Positions 1 to 12,500 of a DNA stretch of 64,000 bases are shown piece after piece. Position numbers and translations under genes: made by a program. The notes under the pieces are model-generated. The model ran no database searches. It was not told the DNA's origin and was given only the letters and a program-made list of their open reading frames with translations. How positions within the stretch are numbered: position 1 is the first letter of the stretch; every line of letters begins with the position of its first letter. The stretch is from Porites lobata (lineage: Eukaryota; Cnidaria; Anthozoa; Scleractinia; Poritidae), in NCBI GenBank assembly GCA_942486035.1, contig CALNXK010000045.1, forward strand, positions 2,766,501-2,830,500, in the 5' to 3' direction.

Positions 1-1107
1 CAGATGAAGTTGCTCGGATACTTCCTGTTTTTTCTCCGGAAACTGCTGGAAAAATATGCCCCTTGTGGACGGTCTTGTGATTGACCTTCTGACGAGGCTA
101 ACGAGGCTCATTTTTGAGCTATAAATAGCTCATATGTCAGTGGTTTGAGCGTATGTTGCTGGTATGTGTCTTTGTGGATTTGTATGTTCGGATATTTGTT
201 GCGGGGGCCAATAAGGTTGAAGCTACTATGAGTTGATGTATAGGAACCAATGAGATTTTGGCATCTAACCGTTAATAACATTGACATTGACATTGCATCT
301 TGATTCTTCACAATTTTTACGTCTTTTATTACGGCTAAAGGTGTTAATAAACATAACATTGAAATATTTTCATGATTCAAACGCTGAGTACAGTGATACA
401 GCTGTTGACGGGTCCATATTTTAGTGTGGGTGCTGCTTCAAGACATTTGACCTAATTCGGCTATCTCGAACGGCACAACGTACGTATTTCATAATTTATG
501 AGTTCTGTTTCACCTGCTTCAAGGCATAGTATAAAAGATCATATATTTTTTAAAGTTCTTCCAATGAAACAATAATTGAAATTGAGATATGGACTTTAAT
601 TCGGAAGTTTGCGGCCTATTAATTTTTGCTTTAGAAGTTTGACAGGCAGTTAAGGCGAGTATTTTTAATACTGTAAACAAGCTTTACTCTCTCGCTTACA
701 AGTTCAACAGACCTTTTTCGTACCGGCAAAAAAAAACATGAATTTGCCAACGCGGCAACCGAGCTAAGAAGCGAGGTTGCCTCGGCGGCAGAATTATAAC
801 GCCGCGCAATGTAGGCAAAAACCTTCAAATTCTGCGTAAACCTCTAAGATTTGCATTTTTGACCACATTTGGGTGTAAGTAAGACCCCATATTTGGGTAG
901 TGACGTCATGGTCTTGTATTTACAACTCGTGATCTGAAATTGGGTGATTCACTGTGCAGCTGTTCGTTGTCTGTTCTAGAGGACGTAACAGGTGAGGAAG
1001 CTTTAATACGATTTCTAGTTTGAAAGGGCAATTAGTGCTCTGGTTTGCCTTATAAATTGTGTTTAAAGCAGCAGCTGATCAAGGAATAGGTTTTTACACT
1101 CAAATTT

Positions 1108-1300
1108 TTGTCAGAACCAGCTTGTTCTTTGCAGCTCCATTTACATTGAGGTAGCGTGTTCGCTTCTCGACTCAGAACCAGGGTTTTCAATGTCCTCTTT
1201 TCCTTCGTGAATTAAATTTTAAGCGGTAGTTGATCAAGGTATATTCTCAAAACGTTTATCAGAACCAGCGTGTTCTTCGCAGGTCGATTTACATTGAGCC
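1108..1300 (+). repeat. Imperfect tandem duplication, about 148 bp spacing
   Basis: A stretch beginning TCAGAACCAGCTTGTTCTTT near 1111 recurs with a few changes near 1259, followed both times by a segment ending in TTTACATTGAG. The words around GATCAAGG just upstream recur too. It looks like an old two-copy tandem duplication with no coding content. Confidence 0.5.
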
Positions 1301-2264
1301 AGTCCTCACTTCCCGTGAGGAATGCAACCAACTTGCGGACCTTTTGTTTTGAAGACTATCATTATTCCTTTCAAGAGACTCTTTGTCCTGCGACACTCGT
1401 TCATCAGATCTTTGTATTTTATTCAAATTTTTATTTTTATACCTCTGACACATTCCGCCCCATTCTTGCACTTTTCACACATTTTATTTTACACCAATTT
1501 TTTTCTTATGTATATTACCACGCGAAATATTTTTCTTATCCCTGATGACGCTGTTGCTCGGAATTTAATTATTATTTTTAATTTCAGCAGTCAAAGGCCT
1601 CATTTGAACTACATTTTTCTTTCTAACGTTTATAGTTTTGATACAATGGAATTTTCCATGAAACATAAGTACTAACTTGCTCATATTTACCAACAAAGCT
1701 TCAAGCCATGTTGTTATCGTTTGATAGAAGTAAAAGCCTAGAATGTGCCAAAGTTGTTGTTTTGAAGTTGGGTGCCATCCTTTTCTATAGCGGAATCCAT
1801 TTTAAACCTTTAAAATTATGAAAAAAATATCACGAAGATCTGAATAGGCACATTCCACAAAAGATAAACGAATTCGCCTCGTTGCCACTTGCCGGAAGGT
1901 ACCCTTAGATTCGTAACTTAAGTCGAAACGGTAGTGGTCAGGGAATTAAATTGGAAGAAGCATAGTAGTTGACTAAATAATTACATATTGTTTTATTGAG
2001 TGGAACAACATTATATGAGTAGAAGTATATTTCGGCAGTTTGATAATTTTCTTGGCAGGAAATAAATGTTAGGCTATCAACCTTAACGTTGCATGAAGCA
2101 TAATTTAATTGCAGATACATGTATTGTAAAACCAAGGAGATTTTTTTAAATCATTTGAGCAAATTTTGTAGTAAGCCCGTACGAATTGTAAAAGGGACAA
2201 AGACCAACACTTTCACGTGCAAATTGTGTGCATGAGTTATTTTTATAATCCTGTTTTGTTTCCC

Positions 2265-2560
2265 ATTTACCACAAATTCCCGGAAATTCAGGTTGGGATG
2301 TAAATGGTAAACGTTGTTTTGGTTCGTCCCACTGGAAAATTCCCGGGACAAACGGAGATTCTGAAAAGGTAGCCCCGTTTTCCCGATCGGAACGTTCCGA
2401 ATGGAAATTCGTTGACCATTTACAAGTTTCTTGAGTTTGGTACTGGTTTCATGTTGGAACTAGAATTCAGTCAAGCGCGGCGCGAGAATCCGGAAATTTT
2501 AGGCAAATGGTAAACGACACGTACCGTTCTTACCGACCAAAAATTCCCGACTAAAATTTG
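2265..2560. repeat. Probable interspersed repeat
   Basis: Several short words (AAATTCCCGG, CCATTTAC, AATGGTAAACG) recur in both orientations, which is typical of a decayed foldback element. Boundaries are guesses and there is no second full copy in the window. Confidence 0.3.
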
Positions 2561-5409
2561 CGGAACTTTTTTATAACTAGTGCCTTAAGCCTGAAGGCTC
2601 TTTTCTTTTACGAATAAAATAACTTACAACACTTTTAGAATCAAGTCGTCAGAGTTAAGGACTGTTTCATTAAGTAGAATCGCATGTAAAACTTCGTGAG
2701 TAACGATGATGCAACCATCTACAACAGTGATGAAAATCGTGACATTTCTTAGCTATTCGGTATTCGACGATCTTCATTATTATATCGTAAGAAACCATGA
2801 AGAAAAATTGAAACCTTCGAGTCTTCCCTCTAAGCAACGTTTGGTGAGTTGATATTCATAGGACTTAAACAATTTGTTTATTTTGCAAGGAAAGACAAAG
2901 AAAAGTGGATCTATAGTATGAGTATCGACTCAGCTGTGCGCAGCGGTTCGCGTATTCATTAATGTACAGCAATAACCAATTTCGCACAAAATATAGTCTT
3001 AGTTTAGGATTAAAACAGTAGATTGTTGATGCGGCTACACTGAAGCATTCAAAATAGCTCATGCACGTTTAAGGTGCCTATGTTTTTCTCGGATGGGTTT
3101 TTTCTGGGAAGTCGTAGTGGGGGTGCACCGTCCGGCTCTCTGAATCTTTACACTATTTCAGAGCAATATCTAGGGTGATGGCGTGAAACACGTGTAATCT
3201 CTTTTATAGTCTTATTTGCATAATACCCATGGTATTAGTTGCCAATGCAAATCGAGTTTGCATAGCGGTCAACACTCGCGGGTAGCTGTACACCGTCACC
3301 CTCTGACATCATAGATTCTGCTGCATTGTGTTGCCCGCTCGGGGAATTTTGGCGGGAAACAGTCCTATTGTTGGGTGGCATGTAACCTCGAGGAAACCAA
3401 TGAGAGCACACACTTTTGGGGAGAAAATCCAGCTCAGAGCTGTGTAACAATTTTTGTAGTTCTCGTGTGCGTTATGGGATAGACGCGCAGATGTCCTAAT
3501 TTATCTTCTTTTGCTTCGAATATTTTATAAGCAAACACTGACCCTACACGTTCAAATTTTACATCTTGGGCCATTCAGAAACATGGGAGGTCATTAAAAA
3601 ACTTTAAAAGAAAGTGAACTGCTTGTAAAAGTGGTTTTGCTTGCGTTGTTTATTATTTTGTTCAAGTGCCTTAAATGGTGGAGAATTGCAGGATTTTGGC
3701 GGAAGGTTAGTGTCAAATAATTTTAAATCTCTGCTTATAATCGTCCCCAAAAATGCTTGATTTAAAGGAAACGAATTCTTTGGATAGTGTTGGGATCCTC
3801 AATCTTTTCTAAAAGGCCCTTAATTCCCTTACCACGTTGAAATGATTAAATGTTATTAAAAAAACAAACAAACAAACAAATGGCTGGAGTCCTCAGTCGA
3901 GTTATTTTTCATTCAAGTTTTAATTCTTGTTTTTTAAAGTTACAAAAAAAACAAACTCTTTGTTTCTTGAAGAACTTGCTTTTCCCAAGAAATCTCGGTT
4001 AGTGTTACAATATCTTAAGCGACTTATATGCTTTTGATACTCTTGAGTATGACAACTTTTATAAGGAGTATATTGCTGTCCTAAAGGTAGGGTAAAGATC
4101 CTCTAAGAAAAGTTATAAGTCTACTATTCGGTTAAGATTTGATAGATGTGATTAATAAATAATATACGACTATTTACAGTTCAAATTACATAGAATATTT
4201 GAAAGTATAACTTTAAAAAAGACGACGGATGTAGAAAACATGTTTTCTCCCTTTTTCTCCCATTGAGAAAGAAGGAAAACTGTAGTTTTTCGTTTCTGAA
4301 GTAAAATTTTGAGTTGTTATCTTTCCAGATTTTTTTTTTAAATTTTATTCAATGGTGAGAACGTTTACATAAAACCCCTTTGATTATTGTATGCCAGAAC
4401 AAAATATGTAAACTTGTGCCTTGCTTTCATCGACCGTTTTCTTAGAAAAGGATGCATGATCAGTGCGTTTACCGGGTGACATTTGTCTTGAGCACTGCCA
4501 CGTGACTCTTTCACTAACCAATCAGAACAGGTGCCCTGTATTTTCAACCAATCAGGAGCAAAATGAAAACCGAAGTACGCTTGGTTTTCCTGCCCTTTTT
4601 AAGAACTGAGCGTTAAGTTCTTAGCCCTTAAATCAACGGAAAGGAAAAGTGCATCTGACGATCCTTTTAATCAATAAATTAGTTCGTCTAGAAATCTGCT
4701 CTGTGCGTCGCCTTTTTTTTACAATTCCAGCGAAGGCTTAAATGTCAAATATAAAATTTACCTAACTTGTCTATCTATATTGTGAATGAAACTTCGATTT
4801 CGTATGGATTGCAAAATTTCAGTTCTTTGCCAAGTGCTGTTGCTACATATCTTGCAGAACTATGAAAACTAACGTTTACTACAGTGATGTATTACTTGTT
4901 TTGTTCGCGCTTGCTTGTTATTTCGTCTTATGGATTTAAATGTTTATCGTCGGTTTCCCGATATTATGAAATACGCCGGTCGTCACCGGCGATTGAATCG
5001 GAGTCGTTATCGTTATTAGAAGCGTAGAGGGTTATGATCTTGTGAAAACAGCGTTTCTATGTGGCTTATGACTCCGTCGCTTATGCTGTAGTGAAACTAG
5101 GTTCTCGAAGTCGCAAGGAGAAGCAGAAGAACTAAATCGGCTTCAAAAAGTGCAAAGGTGATTTTGGTTTTTTTTTCGCTCCGGCTTCCGATGCCGATAA
5201 AGTAGTTTTCACTAGGTTTCAAGCGATAGAGTGGTAATCGATGACAAAAATAGTCCGCAATTTGGTCTTAGTTTTTGAGGTCCCTAAAAAGAATCACGTT
5301 TGCTCGTGCAACACACGTGATCACCACGCCATTAGCATTGACTGTCCTCGTGATAAACTCAGTTCGATGGTTTTGAACAGTTTCAGCTTTCATCTGGGAT
5401 TTTCGCTGA

Positions 5410-6561
5410 TTACTTTATATCTCTAACAAAGAAAGGAGATTTCTTCCACTTTATTCCAGTGTTCCTATAAAGCACGTCTACCATGGTGGTACCTTTAGTC
5501 GGTAAATTGAGTCTGTCCTTCAACTGGTACAAGGCGGTGTCTGTGTTTTCGTACCAGAACCGATCTCCGTCTCGCAAAACACGGTACTGAAGAGCGATGA
5601 TGCGAGCGAAGGTTTCCCCGACACATCCCCCATCAACATGTGGCTCGGCTAGACCGCCGATCCATAGATCAACATCATCAACGCTCGAGTATACGCTTTG
5701 GAGCTTCTCTTGCATCATCTTGTCAGGAGTTATTTCAGCGAATGATTTGCGTTTGGGCAAGCCTACTCCTTCCCGTACGGTGTTATAATCCGGCAGACCG
5801 TGGTCTCTGCCTCTTTGGATGTTAATGGCAACCAAGTCGAGTCCCATCGTGTTAGTTCCAAACAGAAAGTTACGCACTGAGTCCGAAAACTTCAGATCAA
5901 CTTCCTGGGCCTTCTGTACCATCATACCTCTGATCAGCGGCTCTATGCCTCCCTCACGAATCACGCGGCCTGGGCTGAAGTATGCGTCACGCAAGGACAA
6001 ATGTCCGTTACCGATCATGGTCCAGTTCTCGTCCAATCGTGGCATGATATTACCCACTTGACTATGGCCAAACCGGAACGCCGCTGTTCCAAATTCGTTA
6101 AAGATGCCGACCTCGATAGATGAGTTGTAGCCCTTATATTCCCCGAGCTTCTCATATTCCGCCCGCCCGATAACTGTGGGCAAGAACTCGTTCCAGACTA
6201 TCTTCTGCCATTTTGCACGGGCCAAAGTCCGCGCGTGGTTGAACAATGTCTCGTCGTCCATGTTCTCGTTCCCAGGCTGCTGTAGGAGCTCGTCACAGAT
6301 GCGGTTGTGTTCACGTGACCACAGGGTGTGCAGAGCAATGAGGCCAGGTTGCACGTTGACTCGGTTGTCACCTGACACCAGCATTTTGTCGCGTGGTCCG
6401 TTGAGGAGGTTAAGGTTGGTGACCTCTTTGGTGTTGAAGTCGAGGATGTCGCTTGACTGGTGTTTCAATTTTCCTTTTTCCATGGTTCGTAAAGCCAAGG
6501 CTCGGCATTCATCACAACCGTATACCAATGACAAATCAATAAAGGCTGTCACCTTGTTCAC
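5410..6561 (-). CDS. Peroxidase fusion gene, exon 7 (C-terminal part of haem peroxidase, stop)
   Basis: Encodes residues 983-1365. Visible family landmarks: calcium-site residues T987, F989, D991, S993 (TAFIDLS); catalytic arginine R1049 (GDNRVNVQPG); LWSREHNRI; proximal histidine H1148 (AAFRFGHS); INIQRGRDHGLPDYN, with the asparagine that contacts the proximal histidine; and a late DGGCVGETFARI region. At the position of the second ester-forming acid (Glu242 in myeloperoxidase) there is valine (codon 6352-6354). The protein ends DIK with no added anchor, so it is probably secreted and soluble or matrix bound. Confidence 0.96.
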   Translation of the reverse strand: MNKVTAFIDLSLVYGCDECRALALRTMEKGKLKHQSSDILDFNTKEVTNLNLLNGPRDKMLVSGDNRVNVQPGLIALHTLWSREHNRICDELLQQPGNENMDDETLFNHARTLARAKWQKIVWNEFLPTVIGRAEYEKLGEYKGYNSSIEVGIFNEFGTAAFRFGHSQVGNIMPRLDENWTMIGNGHLSLRDAYFSPGRVIREGGIEPLIRGMMVQKAQEVDLKFSDSVRNFLFGTNTMGLDLVAINIQRGRDHGLPDYNTVREGVGLPKRKSFAEITPDKMMQEKLQSVYSSVDDVDLWIGGLAEPHVDGGCVGETFARIIALQYRVLRDGDRFWYENTDTALYQLKDRLNLPTKGTTMVDVLYRNTGIKWKKSPFFVRDIK

Positions 6562-9500
6562 CTAAGAAACAAAAAACCTTCTAGTTAGCGTAAGAAACTT
6601 AAGAGCAATTACGTCACGCATTCGCATAGCCATATCGCCCGGGCAGCGGCAGCCATGAACAGCTCTTTTCGCCTTTATTGGGGCTCATCAGGGTGGCATA
6701 GACGTTGGACCTCCTAACGGTCAAACCCGTTTGTAGTTAGGGTAGTTTACCATTCACTGTAAATCCATGCTAGCTGTGATCTTACGTCCGTTTACTTCTA
6801 TTGGTGCTTTAGTTTACCTTGTGATTCCATGAAAAATCCCGCGTTTTTTTCAGCCAATCAGAACTAAGAGCAAAACACTTAACCAATAATGACTTGCCCA
6901 TTTACCCCGTTCTTGTGGCTTTAAGCTCCGCTACGTGGACTTGCTCCGTAATGTGATTGGTACACTGGTTATCATTTTTTTTGCTTTGTGATTGTCCAGA
7001 GCTGTGGCTGGTATTCGTTTAAGCGGACTCAAGTTGAACTCCTCACTTTGCTTTAATTGTGTTCTTCTGCTTAACTAAAGTGTTTTATTTAACCAGTTAC
7101 GTGGTTTCTTACCCTTTCTACGTGTTGCTAGACCTAAAAAGAGTCACACAAGTCCTCAGAGAAAATAACGCGACCCTGTATATCATTTGACAAAAAAAGT
7201 CATTTTGTAGTAAGGATTACCTGTTCGCGTGGTCTTCCGTGGAGTTTTCCGCTGGTCTGAATGATTCCAGATCGTCTGAATCGCATGATTTCTTTACCCG
7301 AGCCGTGCGGGTCAAACCACGGGTCTCCCTCGGGAATAGGGATACCTAGGTTATCAGTCGTAAGGAAATTTGCGTACGGTGTTGCAAAGTCGGTATCATG
7401 GGCCAACATTTGGCCGAAGTGCATGTGGAAGTCGTTCAAGCCGGCTTTGCTGAAGACATCCATTCGCTGATCACAAACAACATTGGAAATAAGCCGCGGA
7501 CTTGATCTGTTGGATCCTGCGGGCGCGTCAAAGCCATCATCGTATGCTGGAGGGAGCAGGCGCAGTAGAGGCATAAGTGGTTTGCCCCACTCAGGGTGAA
7601 GGGGGTTATTGTTAACGGCATCCAAGCGCGCAAACTTCTCTGATAACTGTGCTGGGGAAGGCAGGGGTCTGTCGACTTTGTGGACCTGAAATGCATATTT
7701 GAAATACATTTAATTCATTGAATGTACTTTATGCAATGTGCTTTTATTGCGAATAGGCAGCCAAGGATATGTGCAACCCCTCTCTAACCCATCCCCTTAG
7801 AAAATATATATATGGCTTTTATGTGTAGACACGCCCACCATGGAAACCAGCCGAGTGTTGTTGAGGCTAGCTTGTTGCTCCTTTGACCTGAAAATTTTAA
7901 ATATATTGATTATTGCTTACCTATCTACCTAACGTCAATTTTTCATTCACGCCGTCAATGGCCCTTTCCTCCTCTTTATACAGGGAAAGGATATTGGATG
8001 GAGAGTTTAAATAATTAAACCTTCTTTGTTCTCCCTTTATGAATCATTAAATGAACTGGAATTGGAGAAGACAACTTTCATCCGCAAGCAATGCGTATCT
8101 AATTTTTCATACCTTAATGTTGACAGTAGCAATAGCTGAGCTCACTCCGTCGCCCACAGCATAATTGAAGCTGTCTTCACCGTGAAAATCTGCGTCAGGA
8201 TAATAACTCACGTGCTTGGGTCCTACCACCACGTGACCATGCGCTGGAGCCCTGGTCACCTCCTTCACTATCAACCGGGAGCAGCTTGGAACTGACTCGC
8301 TTGGAGACTTGGTCTCTTCAACAGCACTCCGATGTCCCCAGATGTCCCGAACTGTTATTGATGACCGCCGAGGTACATTGTAAATGATTCGAGTGTTGTT
8401 GGTTACTGGCCAGTAGACACGGACTCGGAAAGTATCTTCGGTTTCCGAACCCAACCCGAAGTGTGCCACGTACTCACCCTGTGCCGAGAACCCGGTTGCG
8501 CTTCCAACTTCCCGTATGATTTCTTTCTCCAGGCGCGGCGAATACAGAAAGACAAGAGCTCCAACGCTTTCTCTGTCGCAGTTGGCTTCAAGAACTTTGA
8601 CTCGAATGTAGTCGTTTTTGTTGTTGCCGATGTTGCGATACAACACAGGACGGTTAGCATTATTGGCGATGAAAACATCCAAGTCGCCATCTTCCTCATA
8701 GTCGAAGATGATAACGCCGCGACCGTCAAACACGTCGGTGATGCCTTTGTTAAACCCTGTTTCCTCAAATCGAGCTGTACCGTTATCGTCCTCGAAAAAC
8801 ATGTTGTCATAGAGACGCGTGGGAGTGTGGTGCAGGAAATCAGTGTCAGTAACATCCGGGTCATCAAAACCGTTGGTGTGAACTAGATCCAGGTCTCCAT
8901 CGTTGTCGTAGTCGAATAACGCTGCTCCCCAGGCCCAATTACCGAACCTTACTCCTGCCGGGTCGGTCTGATCTGAAAATTTACGACCACCTTCATTCCT
9001 GTGAAAGCAATAACCTGGTTTCAGTGGAATTCATCGCTTTTGATAGGGTACAACTGATAACTAATGTACACAACTTAATGACTCTTCAGAAATGCTAGGT
9101 GTTATTTTCTCTCTTTTAAATGACCGACTATCTCTTCTAAACACAGTTGATTGGAATTTTTTGTTAGAATTTTGCCTGATAAACAGATATGACGCTGGTT
9201 TTACAAAATTGACCGATTCTTTCTTTGATACGGTAAGTTTTCTTTCGTCGTTCCATGATATAGAAGAACACACTGTTTACAAACATAGTTTTGGTAGTGT
9301 AATAAGTTGATCACCGGTAAAAACCCTTGACGTCAGCTTCAATATGGTTTTCGTATCTCTGTTCATTGGCGTAACTGTTTAGTTTAGAAGGTCGTGGTTT
9401 GTTGATCTAAGAGCGTTTTTAATTGACTGTTATTCTGTGAAAGGATTGACTGAACTGTTTTCGCCCCATTTTATTAACCAATCACAGTTCACGCATTCAC

Positions 9501-12500
9501 ACGCCTTTACTCGCACTTGACGTCCCTTCCTATGTTTGCCTTGTGTTGTGATTGGTTCGTTGGATTGTCGGCGCAACTACAAACCTGTAAAGCCTGTTTC
9601 CAGTATTTCCAAATATGAATCCCCCGCCGAGGTACACTTCCCTGAATGGCTCCATCTGTTCCGGTGACATATAAATGCTGCCCACAAACCAGTCCAACCG
9701 ACCGTCCAGGTCATAATCACCCACAGTCGAACCCATACCATTTTCGTCCGTTCCCACGCCGCTTTCCTCAGTCCCTTCTGTAAAGGTGCCATCTCCATTG
9801 TTCCAGTAAATAGCGCTTGTTCTGAAGTCTCCTGCAACTATTATGTCTTGGTAACCTGTTGAGACAATAAATAATATCTTTTAGGGGTCATAAAAACGCT
9901 TGAGCTGAGTACTGATTGTTCTCTGGCAGTGGTGTTTAACTTCAATTTGGCCACTAGTATCCTCTGCTCTTTCACATGGAAGTTTCTCGCGCACCGCCCT
10001 AACAACCCCCCCACCCACCCATCCAGTTAAACTGTTCAGCACTCAGGAGGGTTGAAATGGAAACCCTTTACATGGATCACCAACGTCACTTTTGCGTAAT
10101 TGTTTTCCCCTGTCGTGAGAATCCATAAATTGGCTCTTGAAATCAATTTAATAAACCGAAGTCGAAAGGAATGAAAACGATTTCGACATTTTTCAATGAG
10201 GTTAGGACGTTCCCAATTGCGTAAAGAAAATATTTTACGGTGACTAAATTTTCTATCATTTAGTGAAAACAAATAAGCCTTCAGAAGAAAGGGCTCCGTT
10301 CCTCCACTTGAGGACTCCTCAAATTGCCGAGGGGCCATCAAATATGCGTCTACCCCAGAAGAATATAGGTCTACCACCTGGAGAATATGGGTCTACCCCG
10401 GAAGAATTTCGTTAAATGATGGTTCCATTTTTTTTATCTGTACAATTGAAGAACTCCGTTAAAACCGTTAAATGATGGTTTCTTTTATATATCTGTGAAT
10501 CGACTCTAAAAAAGTTAAAGACCATCGTTGTCCAAATCAGTGAACATGGCAGCCAATTTAAAGGGTCCTGGAAGGATATCCCTGAGCAAGCCTGTGTTCA
10601 TTACACCATAATACCTCACATCAACTCCACCAAACTTGTCCGCCGCCACGGTTGGTTCCTTGGTCTTCCCCAGTCCAGCGCGTGCAGTTACATCTTCGAA
10701 GTGTCCCGGCTTTCCTTGCGCGCCCAGGTTTCTAAGAAGGCGAGAAAGTGAGTGCGAGGCGTTGTTGTAGTCGAAGCTGAGATCAAGATGAGGTAACCAT
10801 TCGGTGGTGTAAAGATCCAGCCATCCGTCTTTGTCATAGTCCCCAACGGCAATGGTCATGGTACTTGTTTTGTAGGGTGGTATCGTAGGATACAGTGCAA
10901 GGCCCCTCTCTTCGGCTTCCTCTGTATAATGGCCCATGCCATCGTTTACGTACAGATAAAATCTGCTCTCGGCCATAGTGCCTATATACAGGTCCAAATC
11001 CCCGTCGTTGTCGATGTCTACCCACGCAACTGCTGATGAGCGGTGAAAAGCGGTAGAGCTCAAATTTGCTTCGGCGGTGAAGTCTTTGAAAGTCCCGTTA
11101 CCAAGGTTACGCCATAGCTGATCAGGGCCATCTGCACGTGCGTAGTAAATATCTGTGAGCCTGTCACCGTCGTAGTCAGCGGTTGCTGCCGCTCCCGAGC
11201 TGAGTTCCACAATACAGAATGATCCCGGAATCCAGATTTTCAGGTTTGGATCATACTGGTCAAACAGGCATTCTGGAGCTTTAGGCGGTTTCTGTTGGAT
11301 CGCTGTCATGCCAAGCTTCTCAGCTACGTCTTCAAACCTCACCTGTAATATGGTAAAAGAAAACAGTGGCTTATGTAAATGCCCTGCTTAAAATACATGA
11401 GGTCGGGAGAAAAAAGGTTGGACATGAATAGGCCCCTTTTTGGCTCATCCAAGACCTTTAGCGATTCGAGAACGAGATTTCACTTTATTTGTTTATTTAT
11501 ATATTTTTTTGCGTATTCTCAAGGAATTGTCATCTCAGAAAGCTTCCTAGTACGTTTTTTCACTAGAAAAGTTAGCAAGGTTATTTGTCATGAAGGAGGT
11601 TAAGCCCTCTCTCGAGCACAAAATGATAAAACCTCTAACATTTAATACCTTGTTCCCACCACTACCACATTCTCGCTAAAACCCATTGTAGAGTGACCAC
11701 GGCTATCACGTTTTCCCGCCAAAATGACGCTGGTTCACCCGTGTACACCACTTAGTATTGAGAATATCTCGTTCTCGTAGTTTTCCTTGTCTTAGAATCT
11801 AAAGGTCTCTATTACTACAGAGAGAACACTAGTAGGGGTCCCCATTACTTTGGACGTGTTTGACACTCAATATATGCTTTTGTTATATAGCTGGAATTTT
11901 TTTCCCAACAGCGCTCGCTCTCATTGGTTAATTCCAGGTCACATGATATCTAACAATGAAACTGTTTCCCACCAAAATCTCTGAGCGGGCAACATTGCAA
12001 AATCTATGACGTCAGAGGGTAACAGTGCACTGGAACCCGTGAATGTTGACCGACGACCGCAGTTACAGCGAGGTTTAATGAAACAAATCACTGGTCCCTC
12101 GGGAAAAGTTAATTTTGTTTCCCTCGGCTCCGCCTCGGGAAACATTGAGATTCTCGTTAAACAAAATTAACTGTTTCCCTTGGGACCAGTCATTAAGTGT
12201 CTTCCCAGATGCTGACAGAGAGTATTTCAAAGACTTTAAGTTAAGCTGAAGAATCCCCCAAATATCCCCTGTAGACCGGAGTTATTCTGAAGTTTACCCC
12301 CAATTCTGCCGACAACAACACAGGGATTATATGAAAGCAGTTATATCATTAAAAATGTTTTTGGACCTAAGCTGTGCTGCATATACTACAAATAAAAAAT
12401 GGCACCACTATGTCCAACAAAATCAATAAAAATCAATAATTACCTGATTTCCCTGAGAGAAGGGCTTCTCTTCTGTGTCTATACAAACCGCTGACCTATC

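Larger units (their letters stand above)
1..5409. other. Gene-free left flank
   Basis: I see no exon that can be supported here. Open frames are short, AT-rich and show no recognisable domain. The right end should hold the 3' untranslated region of the minus-strand peroxidase gene that stops at 5410. The nearest minus-strand AATAAA I noticed is at 4344-4349, about 1 kb downstream of the stop, so the polyadenylation site is not settled. Confidence 0.5.

Noticed and set aside
6176..6565. Plus-strand frames over the peroxidase and propeller exons
   Set aside because: Antisense shadows of real minus-strand exons, with no domain content.
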